Assembly: GCA_018266895.1 (NCBI GenBank)
Contig: JAFDZQ010000092.1
Location: 1 to 60,390 of the forward strand
Length of the DNA: 60,390 nt
From: Bacteroidota bacterium
GTDB taxonomy: Bacteria > Bacteroidota > Ignavibacteria > Tepidaquicellales > Tepidaquicellaceae
Direction: 5' to 3'
Positions 47,703 through 55,926 of this stretch are shown one piece after another. The notes beneath the pieces were generated by a model. It saw only the letters and a list, made by a program, of their open reading frames with translations. It was not told the origin of the DNA and did not search any database. The position numbers and the translations under genes were made by a program. Each line of letters begins with the position of its first letter. Position 1 is the first letter of the stretch.

Positions 47703-47945
47703 TTATTCTTTGAATATTCTTTCCTTCAGTTTTTCAAAATCTTCCTTTGTAAAATCCTGACTGTAATAGATCTCAAATAATCTTTTTCTTTTTTCTGTTT
47801 CAGATAGTCCTGCAGGCAATTGTGATATGATTATTTCGCGAACTGTCCGGCATAAACTCAGCATTTTGCCGAATCTCTCTTCAGGCGTCAGCTTTGAATA
47901 TAATTCTTCAAGCTTCCGCTGTGTTTCAGGATTAGTATCGTTCAT
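47703..47945 (-). CDS. Small protein paired with a nucleotidyltransferase
   Basis: 80 residues, charged and helical (QRKLEELYSKLTPEERFGKML, ETEKRKRLFEIYYSQDFTKED). The phrase LTPEERF...RLFEIYY is seen in short partner proteins encoded next to nucleotidyltransferases. Its start overlaps the end of the upstream gene by 14 bases, so the two are coupled. It may be the antitoxin or regulator half of a pair; this is inferred from the arrangement only. Confidence 0.7.
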   Translation of the reverse strand: MNDTNPETQRKLEELYSKLTPEERFGKMLSLCRTVREIIISQLPAGLSETEKRKRLFEIYYSQDFTKEDFEKLKERIFKE

Positions 47946-48486
47946 CAGACTCTAATATTTTGTTATAAATGTCATTTAAATTTAACTCTGAAACTTTCTT
48001 GAACACATAATCTTTATTTATAACATTTTTCATTAGACTTCTTATGTCATTTAACTGTACTTCCGAATATGATTCCCTTGCCCACATTAGTTTTGAAATT
48101 ATCAGGTCTTCAAGTGAAATTACATAAATCTCAAACCCATTAATTTTCAATCTGTTCCTTCTTACAAATTTCAGATCTTCATATTCTCCATTAAGCTTTA
48201 TGATGAAATCTATCTTAAATAAATTTTTCTTATCGAAAATATTGAACATCATTTTCTTTTCTAATGATTCCCTTATCATATATTCATCTATCAAAAAATC
48301 ATCCGATAATAACTTCACAAACTTTTTTATGTCTTTGCCGGAAAGAATGATAACTATGTCCGAATCTCTTGTCATTCTCGGAACGATGTAAAAGCTCATT
48401 GCCATAGACCCTGTCAGCATATATACAAATCCGCCTTCTTCTAATTTTAATACGACTCTCCTGAGTGATTCTAATTCTTCAGTCAT
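47932..48486 (-). CDS. Nucleotidyltransferase-fold protein (DUF6036/AbiEii-like)
   Basis: 184 residues. The polymerase-beta-like motif is seen at residues 20-45: LTGSMAMSFYIVPRMTRDSDIVI, that is, G-S followed by D-x-D (DSD). A third acidic residue is in KIDFIIKL. VISLEDLIISKLMWARE near residue 130 is a mark of the DUF6036/AbiEii group. Such proteins transfer nucleotides to tRNA or proteins in toxin-antitoxin and phage-exclusion systems, or are unassigned. It is the first gene of a two-gene unit. Confidence 0.8.
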   Translation of the reverse strand: MTEELESLRRVVLKLEEGGFVYMLTGSMAMSFYIVPRMTRDSDIVIILSGKDIKKFVKLLSDDFLIDEYMIRESLEKKMMFNIFDKKNLFKIDFIIKLNGEYEDLKFVRRNRLKINGFEIYVISLEDLIISKLMWARESYSEVQLNDIRSLMKNVINKDYVFKKVSELNLNDIYNKILESDERY

Positions 48487-48587
48487 TACATTAATGATTT
48501 TAGATATTATATGATATCATTTAATTACCCGCAATAAACATAGATATATTAAATTTTAAATTCAACGGTTACACATTTTTATAAAAA

Positions 48588-48622
48588 AGATGCCGAATCT
48601 TTACAAACGGCATCTGATTTTT
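48588..48622 (-). terminator. Intrinsic terminator of the YCF48-like gene
   Basis: AGATGCCG (48588-48595) pairs with CGGCATCT (48608-48615); T-rich on both sides. Confidence 0.75.
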
Positions 48623-48645
48623 TTTTAATATTAATAACACTCTAC

Positions 48646-49920
48646 TCACTTCAAAAGCAGCATTCTCTTCGTATCCGTAAAATCTCCTGATGTAAGCCGA
48701 TAGAAATAAACTCCGCTTGTCAGACTGCCTGCGTCAAACTCAACCTGATATGTACCCGGACTTTGCTTTTCATTTACAAGAGTCACAACTTCTTTTCCCT
48801 TAACATCATAAACTACAAGCTTAGCGTAATTCGTAACTCGTAATTCGTAATTGATCTTCGTAACCGGGTTGAACGGGTTCGGATAGTTCTGAGACAATAC
48901 TATATTATTAGGGATGATTTCACTATTACTTTTGACATCAACCATCAAACCTCCTGTGAATGTTCTTAAAATTTTTCCATTGTCACCTACAGCAAAGCCA
49001 GTATCTTTATTAATGAACCAGATACTTTTTAAATTTATTGTTGTTCCCGTAAATTGCAGATTCCAGTTTAGTCCTGCATTTGTTGTTTTTACTATCGCAC
49101 CGCTGTCACCACAAGCATATCCTGTTTTTGCATTTACAAAATCAATTTGTGTTAATGTATCTATAGCAGGAGTTTGAACCGTATCCCAGCTTATCGCTCT
49201 GTTTATAGATCTGTAAATTTTTCCCCGGTCACTGCTCATATATAATGTATCATCAGAAGGAAGCGATAATGAAAATGTAGAGCCTGAAACTTCACCTGCA
49301 TATCCCCAATTCCCGCCACCGTTTGTTGTTTTCATTACACCAGCCCATATTGCGTATCCAGTCATTTCATTTATAAATTTTATATCGTAATAATCAAATC
49401 CTCCGCGAAAGGACTGAAACCAGTTAGCTCCTGAGTTTGTAGTTTTATAAATTATGCCATCTAAATATAAATTCTGCTCTAATAGACCAAAATCACTGCC
49501 ACAAACATAACCCGTTGTATCATTTGTAAATGTAATACTTCTTAATTGCACTATACCATTACCTGCAGGTTGAATAGAATTATAATTCCATGAAATCCCG
49601 GCGTTTGTAGTAAAATATATTTGATTTGTAAAAAACATTGAAAATATATTTTCAGTCCTAAAACTTCCGCCTTTTGCCGGGGTAGGATTGATAATATTTG
49701 GTAGAACTATAATCCAATTCAATCCTGTATTTGTGGTTTTCAAAATAGTTTTATCATCTCCAATAATAAATCCGATACTGGAATTAATAAAATTTACTTC
49801 TACATAATTTCTTACTCCAATATTTAGATTTGTCCATCCGGATTGTGAGAGAGCATTCTCGAAAAAAATGAAACCTAAAATATAAATTATTAATAAAATT
49901 TTATTTAACTCTTTTATAAT
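48646..49920 (-). CDS. Secreted YCF48-like propeller with type IX sorting domain, non-canonical start
   Basis: The first usable TTG is at 49743 and gives 365 residues without a signal peptide. The same frame is open upstream to 49920 and there encodes one (KILLIIYILGFIFFENALSQ) followed by another propeller strand (GWTNLNIGVRNY). That stretch has no ATG, GTG or TTG; its first codons after the stop are ATT and ATA. The body has repeated TNSGANWFQSF / TNAGLNWNLQF blades as in YCF48/BNR proteins, then a sorting domain (NIVLSQNYPNPFNPVTKINY ... TKRMLLLK). I take the longer frame as the real gene, with an ATT/ATA start or a mutated ATG. Confidence 0.75.
   Translation of the reverse strand: MIKELNKILLIIYILGFIFFENALSQSGWTNLNIGVRNYVEVNFINSSIGFIIGDDKTILKTTNTGLNWIIVLPNIINPTPAKGGSFRTENIFSMFFTNQIYFTTNAGISWNYNSIQPAGNGIVQLRSITFTNDTTGYVCGSDFGLLEQNLYLDGIIYKTTNSGANWFQSFRGGFDYYDIKFINEMTGYAIWAGVMKTTNGGGNWGYAGEVSGSTFSLSLPSDDTLYMSSDRGKIYRSINRAISWDTVQTPAIDTLTQIDFVNAKTGYACGDSGAIVKTTNAGLNWNLQFTGTTINLKSIWFINKDTGFAVGDNGKILRTFTGGLMVDVKSNSEIIPNNIVLSQNYPNPFNPVTKINYELRVTNYAKLVVYDVKGKEVVTLVNEKQSPGTYQVEFDAGSLTSGVYFYRLTSGDFTDTKRMLLLK
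48827..48854. repeat. Heptamer repeat inside the sorting-domain coding region
   Basis: TAATTCG, TAACTCG, TAATTCG, TAATTGA: three to four 7-bp units that encode the LRVTNYA stretch of the sorting domain. Three units make 21 bases, so the frame is kept. Confidence 0.6.
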
Positions 49921-50001
49921 TTATTTTTTAATGATTAATAGATTAATGTTAACTTCTTTCTTTCTAACGATTTTTGATAAATATTTCATATTAATTCAAA
50001 T

Positions 50002-50030
50002 CATTACTCATTACTCATTATTCATTCTCA
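50002..50030. repeat. Heptamer array starting in the flxA stop
   Basis: CATTACT, CATTACT, CATTATT, CATTCTC on the plus strand. On the minus strand TGA occurs at offsets 0, 6, 13, 20 and 27 and TAA at 10, 17 and 24, covering all frames. Confidence 0.75.
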
Positions 50031-50861
50031 AAACTCCTGCGGCAGTCTCTTAATCTGTGCATAAGTAAACACAGGTCCGTCCTTGCAGACATATACATTA
50101 CCGATGTTGCATCTGCCGCATTTGCCGAGTCCGCATTTCATCCTGTTCTCAAGCGTTGTATATACATCCTCATCTTTGAATCCGAGCTTTGTCAGTACAG
50201 GCATCGTGAACTTTATCATCACCGGCGGTCCGCAAAGTATTACTGCTGTATTATCTGAAGGAGGAGCTGTCTTTTCAATTACAGCCGGTACAAATCCAAC
50301 TTCTCCGTCCCACGATGCATTCTCTCCTCCGGGATCAACTGTAATAATTGTCTTAATATCTGTTCGGGCTTTCCACTCTTTTATTTCCTGTTTGTAAATC
50401 AAATCGCTTACTGACCTTGCGCCGCAAATGATCGTCAGATCTTTGAATTCATTTCTCATATCGAGCACATTGTCAATTACACAACGCACAGGAGCAATTC
50501 CGATTCCTCCTGCTATGAATAAAAGATTCTTTCCTTTTAATTCATCCAGCGGAAACCAGTTGCCGTAAGGTCCTCTGATTCCTATCGTATCTCCTTTGTT
50601 AAGACGATGCAATGCCTGCGTTACTTTGCCGTAAACTTTGAATGAACATTCCAGGAAATCTTTCCTCGTCGGTGACGACGCTATGCAGAATGTTGATTCG
50701 CCGTCTCCGAATGCCGAATACTCCGCGAACTGTCCTGCTTTGAAATCAAATCTTTCCGCCGTATCCGAGTCTTTGAATTTAAGTCTGAATGTCCTTGTGT
50801 CAGGCGATTCGTCTATGACCTCTTTTATCTCCGCAAGGTGCGGCATGTATATGTTGTTCAT
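50028..50861 (-). CDS. flxA: FlxA-like FAD/NAD(P)H-binding oxidoreductase subunit
   Basis: 277 residues. A ferredoxin-reductase fold: the FAD-binding barrel has FRLKF and GQFAEYSAFGDGESTFCIASSP; the NAD(P)-binding half has GGIGIAPVRCVIDNV and AVILCGPPVMIKF. A C-terminal [2Fe-2S] segment reads CGLGKCGRCNIGNVYVCKDGP. It is homologous to the gamma subunit of sulfhydrogenase and to FlxA, which feeds electrons from NADH into the Flx-Hdr complex. It is the last gene of the operon. AAGGAG lies ahead of the first ATG. Confidence 0.85.
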   Translation of the reverse strand: MNNIYMPHLAEIKEVIDESPDTRTFRLKFKDSDTAERFDFKAGQFAEYSAFGDGESTFCIASSPTRKDFLECSFKVYGKVTQALHRLNKGDTIGIRGPYGNWFPLDELKGKNLLFIAGGIGIAPVRCVIDNVLDMRNEFKDLTIICGARSVSDLIYKQEIKEWKARTDIKTIITVDPGGENASWDGEVGFVPAVIEKTAPPSDNTAVILCGPPVMIKFTMPVLTKLGFKDEDVYTTLENRMKCGLGKCGRCNIGNVYVCKDGPVFTYAQIKRLPQEF

Positions 50862-50949
50862 AAATTTTTGCTCCTTAGATTTTGAAAGCTGTACGGTATT
50901 GAATTCATAATATTCTTTAAAACAAAACCTTTATTGCTCATTTAAATGG

Positions 50950-50969
50950 ATTCCCGCATTCGCGGGAAT
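50950..50969. repeat. REP-like palindrome ATTCCCGCATTCGCGGGAAT
   Basis: A perfect 20-bp palindrome, flanked by GG and GACAAA. It has the ATTCCC-N8-GGGAAT layout of the dRS3 repeats of Neisseria. It lies between flxA and flxB. Confidence 0.8.
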
Positions 50970-51015
50970 GACAAAATTGAAACTTATATTCAGCAGAAAA
51001 AAAATTAATTCTTCT

Positions 51016-52044
51016 TCAAACAGACTCTTTACAATTTGAGACTATTTCTTTAATGTCTATGCTTACAGGACAACCTCTGGAGCATCTTCCGCAGCCGGTG
51101 CATAATATCTCTCCGAACTTATCCACATAATATCTGAACTTATGATTAACCCTCTGCCTGTACCGCTTACTTTGTATGTCTCTCGGATTGTGACCGGATG
51201 CGTGAAGCGTAAAATTTCCGAACTGACATCCGTCCCAGTTTTTCATTCTCCTCCCTTCAGAATAACTGTAATCTTCATCCACAATATCAAAGCAATGACA
51301 CACCGGACAAACAAATGCGCACTGAGCGCAGGACAGACAAAGATTGCCGATGCCTTCCCATTTCGGACTCTCAAAATTCTCTCCAAGCCACTCATAAACT
51401 TCCTTACTGTCAAATACAACTTCGGGAAGTTTTACATTTTCTGTAACTTGTTTTGAACGGGTTTCATCTCCGGGTTTTAAATACTCTGCATACGGTTCAA
51501 TAAACTCTTTGCCTTTCTCTGTTATTATCCTCAAAGCAAAATTATTTTCATCAAGAGGTATAAGAAATATATCAGAACCTTTATCTGACACAGGAGATGA
51601 ACCGACGGAAGTGCAGAAACAATATTCATCATAATGGCTGCACATCAGACCGATTATTATAAAATGTTTCTCACGAAGATTAAAGAATTCATCACTGTAA
51701 TCCCAGTTGAATAAGTGTCTCATTATGCTGATAGAATTAGTATCGCACGGCTTAGCTCCGAGTATAATTATATTTTTACCGTCAACATTTACATCAATAA
51801 GCTGAACATCATCCTTGCTCCTCTTATAATAAAGCACCGGTTCGGATCTCGGAAATACATAAGACTTGTAAGATGTTTTTGCGGGCAATGCCGATGAATT
51901 AAGATTTATCTGAGATATATCTTTTACCGGAAAATATTCATTCATTCCGGGAGTAAGTAAAGTATGTCCCTTTGCTATTACATCCTGACAGATCTTTAAA
52001 AGATCTTCTTTTGAAATTATTTTCTCATCCATTTTAAAATTCAT
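51016..52044 (-). CDS. flxB: FlxB-like 4Fe-4S dicluster protein
   Basis: 342 residues. The N-terminal part resembles the beta subunit of cytoplasmic sulfhydrogenase (GAKPCDTNSISIMRHLF). Two ferredoxin motifs lie at the C-terminal end: CLSCAQCAFVCPVCHCFDIVDE and CTGCGRCSRGCPVSIDIKEIV. It should pass electrons between the NADH-oxidising flavin and the rest of the complex. It is separated from flxA by 154 bases that hold a REP-like palindrome. The B/C naming of the two ferredoxin subunits follows gene order and is tentative. Confidence 0.8.
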   Translation of the reverse strand: MNFKMDEKIISKEDLLKICQDVIAKGHTLLTPGMNEYFPVKDISQINLNSSALPAKTSYKSYVFPRSEPVLYYKRSKDDVQLIDVNVDGKNIIILGAKPCDTNSISIMRHLFNWDYSDEFFNLREKHFIIIGLMCSHYDEYCFCTSVGSSPVSDKGSDIFLIPLDENNFALRIITEKGKEFIEPYAEYLKPGDETRSKQVTENVKLPEVVFDSKEVYEWLGENFESPKWEGIGNLCLSCAQCAFVCPVCHCFDIVDEDYSYSEGRRMKNWDGCQFGNFTLHASGHNPRDIQSKRYRQRVNHKFRYYVDKFGEILCTGCGRCSRGCPVSIDIKEIVSNCKESV

Positions 52045-52076
52045 TTTGAATTAACATAATACTATCAGTGTTTCTC

Positions 52077-52102
52077 CGTTCCCAATCAGGAGATTGGGAA
52101 CG
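52077..52102. repeat. Palindrome CGTTCCCAATC/GATTGGGAACG
   Basis: A perfect 11-bp inverted repeat with a 4-base loop; a half copy recurs near 52272. Confidence 0.7.
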
Positions 52103-52214
52103 AGAGGTAAAAATCACCTTTTGTTTTTAATTTAAAATTTAAAATTCTTGGATTTCCATATTTAATAATTTGTTTAATTAATGCAACATAACTTTGTTCG
52201 TATTTGATACCTGG

Positions 52215-52234
52215 ATTCCCGCATTCGCGGGAAT
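52215..52234. repeat. REP-like palindrome, second copy
   Basis: The same 20 bases as at 50950-50969. Confidence 0.8.
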
Positions 52235-52292
52235 GCAAGTGCGTTAGTTGACATTTTCATACAGTCTCATGAGATTGGGAACGAGAAATAAA

Positions 52293-52320
52293 CTCGTAAC
52301 TCGTAACTCGTAACTTGAAA
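52293..52320. repeat. Heptamer array, CTCGTAA units
   Basis: Three CTCGTAA units and one CTTGAAA, ending seven bases from the flxC stop codon. Confidence 0.7.
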
Positions 52321-52326
52321 CTCTAT

Positions 52327-53211
52327 TTACATAAACAATTCATCACTGTCCTTTTCATTAAAACTTCCCACAAGAGTCGGTGTCTCTAAGCTTCTGCCCG
52401 ATACATACGAAAATGATTTCTTTGCTTCCATTGCCATTCTCCTGTTGATCAATGACAGAGGAATATCCATCGGGCAAGCGCGGTCGCATTCGCCGCAGCC
52501 CGTGCATCTTGCGCTGAGATGAAATGCCCTTACGATATTCCAGGAGAAGTTGCCTCTCTGATGCGAACTTGATTCTATCCATCTCGGTATTGCCTTGTCA
52601 GTGATGCATCTCTGACAATAACAAAGCGGGCAGACAGCGCGGCATGCATAACATTTTATGCATTTATCAAATTCATTATTAAAGTATTCGAACCTTTCTT
52701 CATGTGTCATGCTTTCAAGCTCTTCTATTCTTGCAAGAGCAGCGTCACTTGCTTTCGGAGTTTCCTTCTCTTCTCCGAAGATCTTATCAAAATATAACGG
52801 CTTGTGAGTTTCACAGGTAATGCATTTGGAAGCAAGATTTTCTCCGCTGAATTCATATCCGAAATCTTTCACTGCGCCGTGACAATTAAAACTTATTATG
52901 ACAATATCATTTCTGTGAACCTGGTTTTCCTGTATCAAAGCAACAATGGAATGCACGTCACATGGTTTTGCGCAGATCGCAAGTTTCATGATCTTGTCTT
53001 TAGTTCTGCACATAGCGTTTATTCTTGCTTTTGTAAGATAGACCGACAGGTTATTCAGACAGTATTCATTGAAAACCAACTTTGATGCATCAGCCGGATC
53101 AGTTATGATAATCGGCTTCGTTCTATTCTCCGAGACCTGTGTATATCCGATTACTGCTGCTACTTCCTTTTTTTCCAGAAGTTCTTTTGCATATTCTCTT
53201 AGCTCTTCCAT
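52327..53211 (-). CDS. flxC: FlxC-like 4Fe-4S dicluster protein
   Basis: 294 residues. CAKPCDVHSIVALIQENQ matches the corresponding loop of FlxB. Iron-sulfur motifs are CIKCYACRAVCPLCYCQRC near residue 190 and CTGCGECDRACPMDIPLSL near residue 240. It is a paralog of FlxB in fold and probably sits beside it in the electron chain. Its ATG overlaps the TGA of flxD (TGATG), so the two are translationally coupled. Confidence 0.8.
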   Translation of the reverse strand: MEELREYAKELLEKKEVAAVIGYTQVSENRTKPIIITDPADASKLVFNEYCLNNLSVYLTKARINAMCRTKDKIMKLAICAKPCDVHSIVALIQENQVHRNDIVIISFNCHGAVKDFGYEFSGENLASKCITCETHKPLYFDKIFGEEKETPKASDAALARIEELESMTHEERFEYFNNEFDKCIKCYACRAVCPLCYCQRCITDKAIPRWIESSSHQRGNFSWNIVRAFHLSARCTGCGECDRACPMDIPLSLINRRMAMEAKKSFSYVSGRSLETPTLVGSFNEKDSDELFM

Positions 53212-53711
53212 CAGACAGTCTCCTTTTCTTTAATTATTGTTTCTTTAACCACTTCCTGTATTTCGGGAAATACTGCCGTGAACTCTGAATTCATTTTCTT
53301 ATAAGCCGTAAAAGGTCCAAGCGTTTTTATGTCTTTAGTGACCTTTGCTATCACATCTGCAAACTTTTTTCCTTCTGAAGCCGATATCCAGGAAAACTGA
53401 AGTCTTTCCTTTTCAATGCCTATGAAGTCAAGCAGCTCGTGAAAAAAATCCCACCTCCTGCGCGCATGAAAATTTCCTGCATTATAGTGACAGTCATTCG
53501 GATGACATCCGGAAACAAGTACTCCGTCAGCTCCTCTCTCGAATGCTTTGATTATAAATACAGGATCTATACTCCCCGAGCACATCACGCGGATCATCTT
53601 TGCATTTGCAGGATATTTCATGCGTGAAGTTCCTGCCAGATCAGCTCCTGTATATGTACACCAGTTGCACACAAAAGCCACTATCTTCGGTTCCCATTTT
53701 TCCTTATCCAT
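53211..53711 (-). CDS. flxD: FlxD/MvhD-type [2Fe-2S] linker subunit
   Basis: 166 residues. An MvhD domain: FVCNWCTYTGADLAG with Cys15 and Cys18, then Cys44 (RVMCSGS) and Cys69/Cys74 in SGCHPNDCHY. In methanogens MvhD passes electrons from hydrogenase to HdrA; in FlxABCD-HdrABC the homologous subunit links the NADH module to HdrA. A C-terminal tail of about 25 residues is slightly longer than in MvhD. It follows hdrA after a 200-base gap and precedes flxC with a one-base overlap. Confidence 0.85.
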   Translation of the reverse strand: MDKEKWEPKIVAFVCNWCTYTGADLAGTSRMKYPANAKMIRVMCSGSIDPVFIIKAFERGADGVLVSGCHPNDCHYNAGNFHARRRWDFFHELLDFIGIEKERLQFSWISASEGKKFADVIAKVTKDIKTLGPFTAYKKMNSEFTAVFPEIQEVVKETIIKEKETV

Positions 53712-53800
53712 AATATTAATTTCTAATTTATTATCGTTAAATATTTATTTCCCAACAGCCTAACCCAGAAAATACCCTCTGCCCGTATTGCCGCAAGGCT

Positions 53801-53818
53801 GTCATTCGGGGGAATGAC
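53801..53818. repeat. Small hairpin GTCATTC/GAATGAC
   Basis: A perfect 7-bp stem with loop GGGG; it resembles a decayed REP-like unit and lies 35 bases from the intact copy. Confidence 0.5.
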
Positions 53819-53852
53819 AAAATAAATGTATATCTTCATTGAAATCTCCGGG

Positions 53853-53872
53853 ATTCCCGCATTCGCGGGAAT
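53853..53872. repeat. REP-like palindrome, third copy
   Basis: The same 20 bases as at 50950-50969 and 52215-52234; here between flxD and hdrA. Confidence 0.8.
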
Positions 53873-53882
53873 GACAAATTGT

Positions 53883-53916
53883 TTAACTGCCTAACTGTTA
53901 ATTGCTTAACTGCTCA
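53883..53916. repeat. Octamer array starting in the hdrA stop
   Basis: On the minus strand the TGA stop is followed by GCAGTTAA, GCAATTAA, CAGTTAG, GCAGTTAA, giving TAA/TAG at offsets 8, 16, 23 and 31; all frames are covered. Confidence 0.7.
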
Positions 53917-55911
53917 AAGAGCAGCTATCTCCGCAAATATCTCCTCATTATTAAATCCCGCCAGTTCAATTGATTTCGACAGACACGTTGCCGTGCACGT
54001 TCCGCATCCCTGACAAACACCCTGATTAATGTAAGCCACCTCTTTGTAAACAATGCCGTTCATGTCTTTTACATCCTTAACTTCTATCGCTCCGAAAGGA
54101 CATACTTTTTTACAATAGAAACATCCCGCGCAAAGATCTTCATTTACTTTTGCAACGACAGGTTCTCGCTCAAGCGTATCTGAAGAAAGAAGTATGGTTG
54201 CCTTACATGCCGCTGCCGAAGCCATTGCAACTGACTCCGGAATATCTCTCGGCGACTGACATGCTCCTGCTAAGAATACCCCTGCTGTCGTGCTTTCAAC
54301 AGGTCTCAACTTCGGATGAGCTTCATTGAAGAATCCGTATTTGTCATAAGGAATTCCTATCGTCCTTGCAAGCGCAGCGGAATTTTCCTGCGGTATCATT
54401 GCAGTCGCGAGGACAACTAAATCAGCATCTATCTCAACCGGCATTCCGGCAATTGTGTCTTCGCCTTTTACAATATACTTTCCGTTCTCTTCGTAAATTC
54501 TGGAAACTCTTCCGCGAATATATTTCACATCGTCTTCCTCAATTGCCCGTCTCACAAACTCTTCATACATCTTTCCTCCCGCTCGGATATCCATATAGAA
54601 AATATATGCTTCGCCGTCATGAACTTTATGCTTGTACAGCATTGCATGCTTTGCAGTATACATACAGCATATTTTACTGCAGTAGGAAATTCCCTTTGAA
54701 TCATCTCTCGAACCTACGCACTGAATAAACACTATCTTCTTCGGTACTTTACCGTCCGACGGACGCTTGATCTCTCCTGCAGTCGGACCTGAAGCGCTTG
54801 CGATCCTTTCAAACTGCAGTCCGTCAATCACGTCTCTGTATTTTCCGTAACCGTATTCGCCGTATCCCTTATATTTTGAATCTGCAGCTTTCTTGTCGAT
54901 GTTGTAAAGCTTGAATCCCGTTGCAACAATTATTGCTCCGATATCGGCAACGAGCATCGTATCTTTCTGATCAAAATCAATTGCACCTCTGTCGCATACC
55001 TTCACGCACATTCCGCACTTTCCGTTTTTATAATACATGCAAACGGATTCGTCTATGACAGGAATATTCGGAACTGCCTGCGGGAACGGTATATACACCG
55101 CCGGTCTGAAGGCAAGGTCTTCTTCGAATGAATTATATGCTTTTTTCTTTGTAGGACATTTCGTTATGCACAAACCGCATCCCGAACAAAGCTCTTCATT
55201 TATGTGACGGGCTTTCTTTTTAATGGTAGCTTTGAAGTTACCAATGAATCCTTCTATCTTCACAACTTCGGAATATGTGAGAAGCTTTATTTTCGGATGC
55301 TGATATACTTCCACCATTCTCGGAGTAAGTATGCACTGCGAACAGTCAAGCGTAGGGAATGTTTCTGAAAGCTGACTCATATGACCGCCGATGGATGGTT
55401 CTTTTTCCACAAGTACAACCTCATATCCAGCATTGGCTGTATCCAAGGCCGCCTGTATGCCTGCAATTCCTCCGCCGATAACAAGTACTCTTTTTGTAAC
55501 CGGAACGTTTATCTTTGACAGCGGCTTATCGCGCTTTACTTTTTCTATGGCCATCCGAACAAGCTCAATGGCTTTCTGCGTAGCAGCTTCAACGTCATCG
55601 TGAACCCATGAGCAGTGCTCGCGCAGATTTGCTATTTCAACTAAAAAAGGATTTATTCCCGCAGAGACCGCAGCATTACGGAAGGTTCGTTCGTGCATGT
55701 GAGGAGAACATGAACCTACCACTATTGCATCAAGTCCTTTCTCACGGATTGCGTCCCGTATCATATTCTGACCGGGGTCCGAACACATATATTTATAATC
55801 TATGGCATATTCTACGCCGGGATAACTTTCACAAACTCTTGCGACACGGGGACAGTCAACTGTCCTGCTTATGTTTTCGCCGCAATGACATATAAAAACT
55901 CCGATTTTCAT
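53914..55911 (-). CDS. hdrA: Heterodisulfide reductase subunit A, flavin-bifurcating type
   Basis: 665 residues. N-terminal CHCGENI at 9-15; FAD Rossmann motif VIGGGIAGIQAALD at 144-157; SQLSETFPTLDCSQCILTPRM with the conserved Cys pair near 190-193; inserted ferredoxin motifs CSGCGLCITKCP (242-253) and CMYYKNGKCGMCVKVCDRGA (291-310); two more clusters at the C-terminus (CAGCFYCKKVCPFGA and CQGCGTCTATC). HdrA carries the bifurcating FAD that splits electrons between ferredoxin and a disulfide. GAGGAG precedes the ATG. It is third in the operon. Confidence 0.93.
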   Translation of the reverse strand: MKIGVFICHCGENISRTVDCPRVARVCESYPGVEYAIDYKYMCSDPGQNMIRDAIREKGLDAIVVGSCSPHMHERTFRNAAVSAGINPFLVEIANLREHCSWVHDDVEAATQKAIELVRMAIEKVKRDKPLSKINVPVTKRVLVIGGGIAGIQAALDTANAGYEVVLVEKEPSIGGHMSQLSETFPTLDCSQCILTPRMVEVYQHPKIKLLTYSEVVKIEGFIGNFKATIKKKARHINEELCSGCGLCITKCPTKKKAYNSFEEDLAFRPAVYIPFPQAVPNIPVIDESVCMYYKNGKCGMCVKVCDRGAIDFDQKDTMLVADIGAIIVATGFKLYNIDKKAADSKYKGYGEYGYGKYRDVIDGLQFERIASASGPTAGEIKRPSDGKVPKKIVFIQCVGSRDDSKGISYCSKICCMYTAKHAMLYKHKVHDGEAYIFYMDIRAGGKMYEEFVRRAIEEDDVKYIRGRVSRIYEENGKYIVKGEDTIAGMPVEIDADLVVLATAMIPQENSAALARTIGIPYDKYGFFNEAHPKLRPVESTTAGVFLAGACQSPRDIPESVAMASAAACKATILLSSDTLEREPVVAKVNEDLCAGCFYCKKVCPFGAIEVKDVKDMNGIVYKEVAYINQGVCQGCGTCTATCLSKSIELAGFNNEEIFAEIAAL

Positions 55912-55926
55912 TTTTAAATCTCCTCA

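Larger units (their letters stand above)
52045..52326. other. Gap between flxB and flxC with two kinds of palindrome
   Basis: 282 bases inside an operon. They hold the CGTTCCCAATC/GATTGGGAACG palindrome (52077-52102), the REP-like repeat at 52215-52234, a second half copy of GATTGGGAACG near 52272, and a CTCGTAA heptamer array (52293-52320). Confidence 0.7.
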
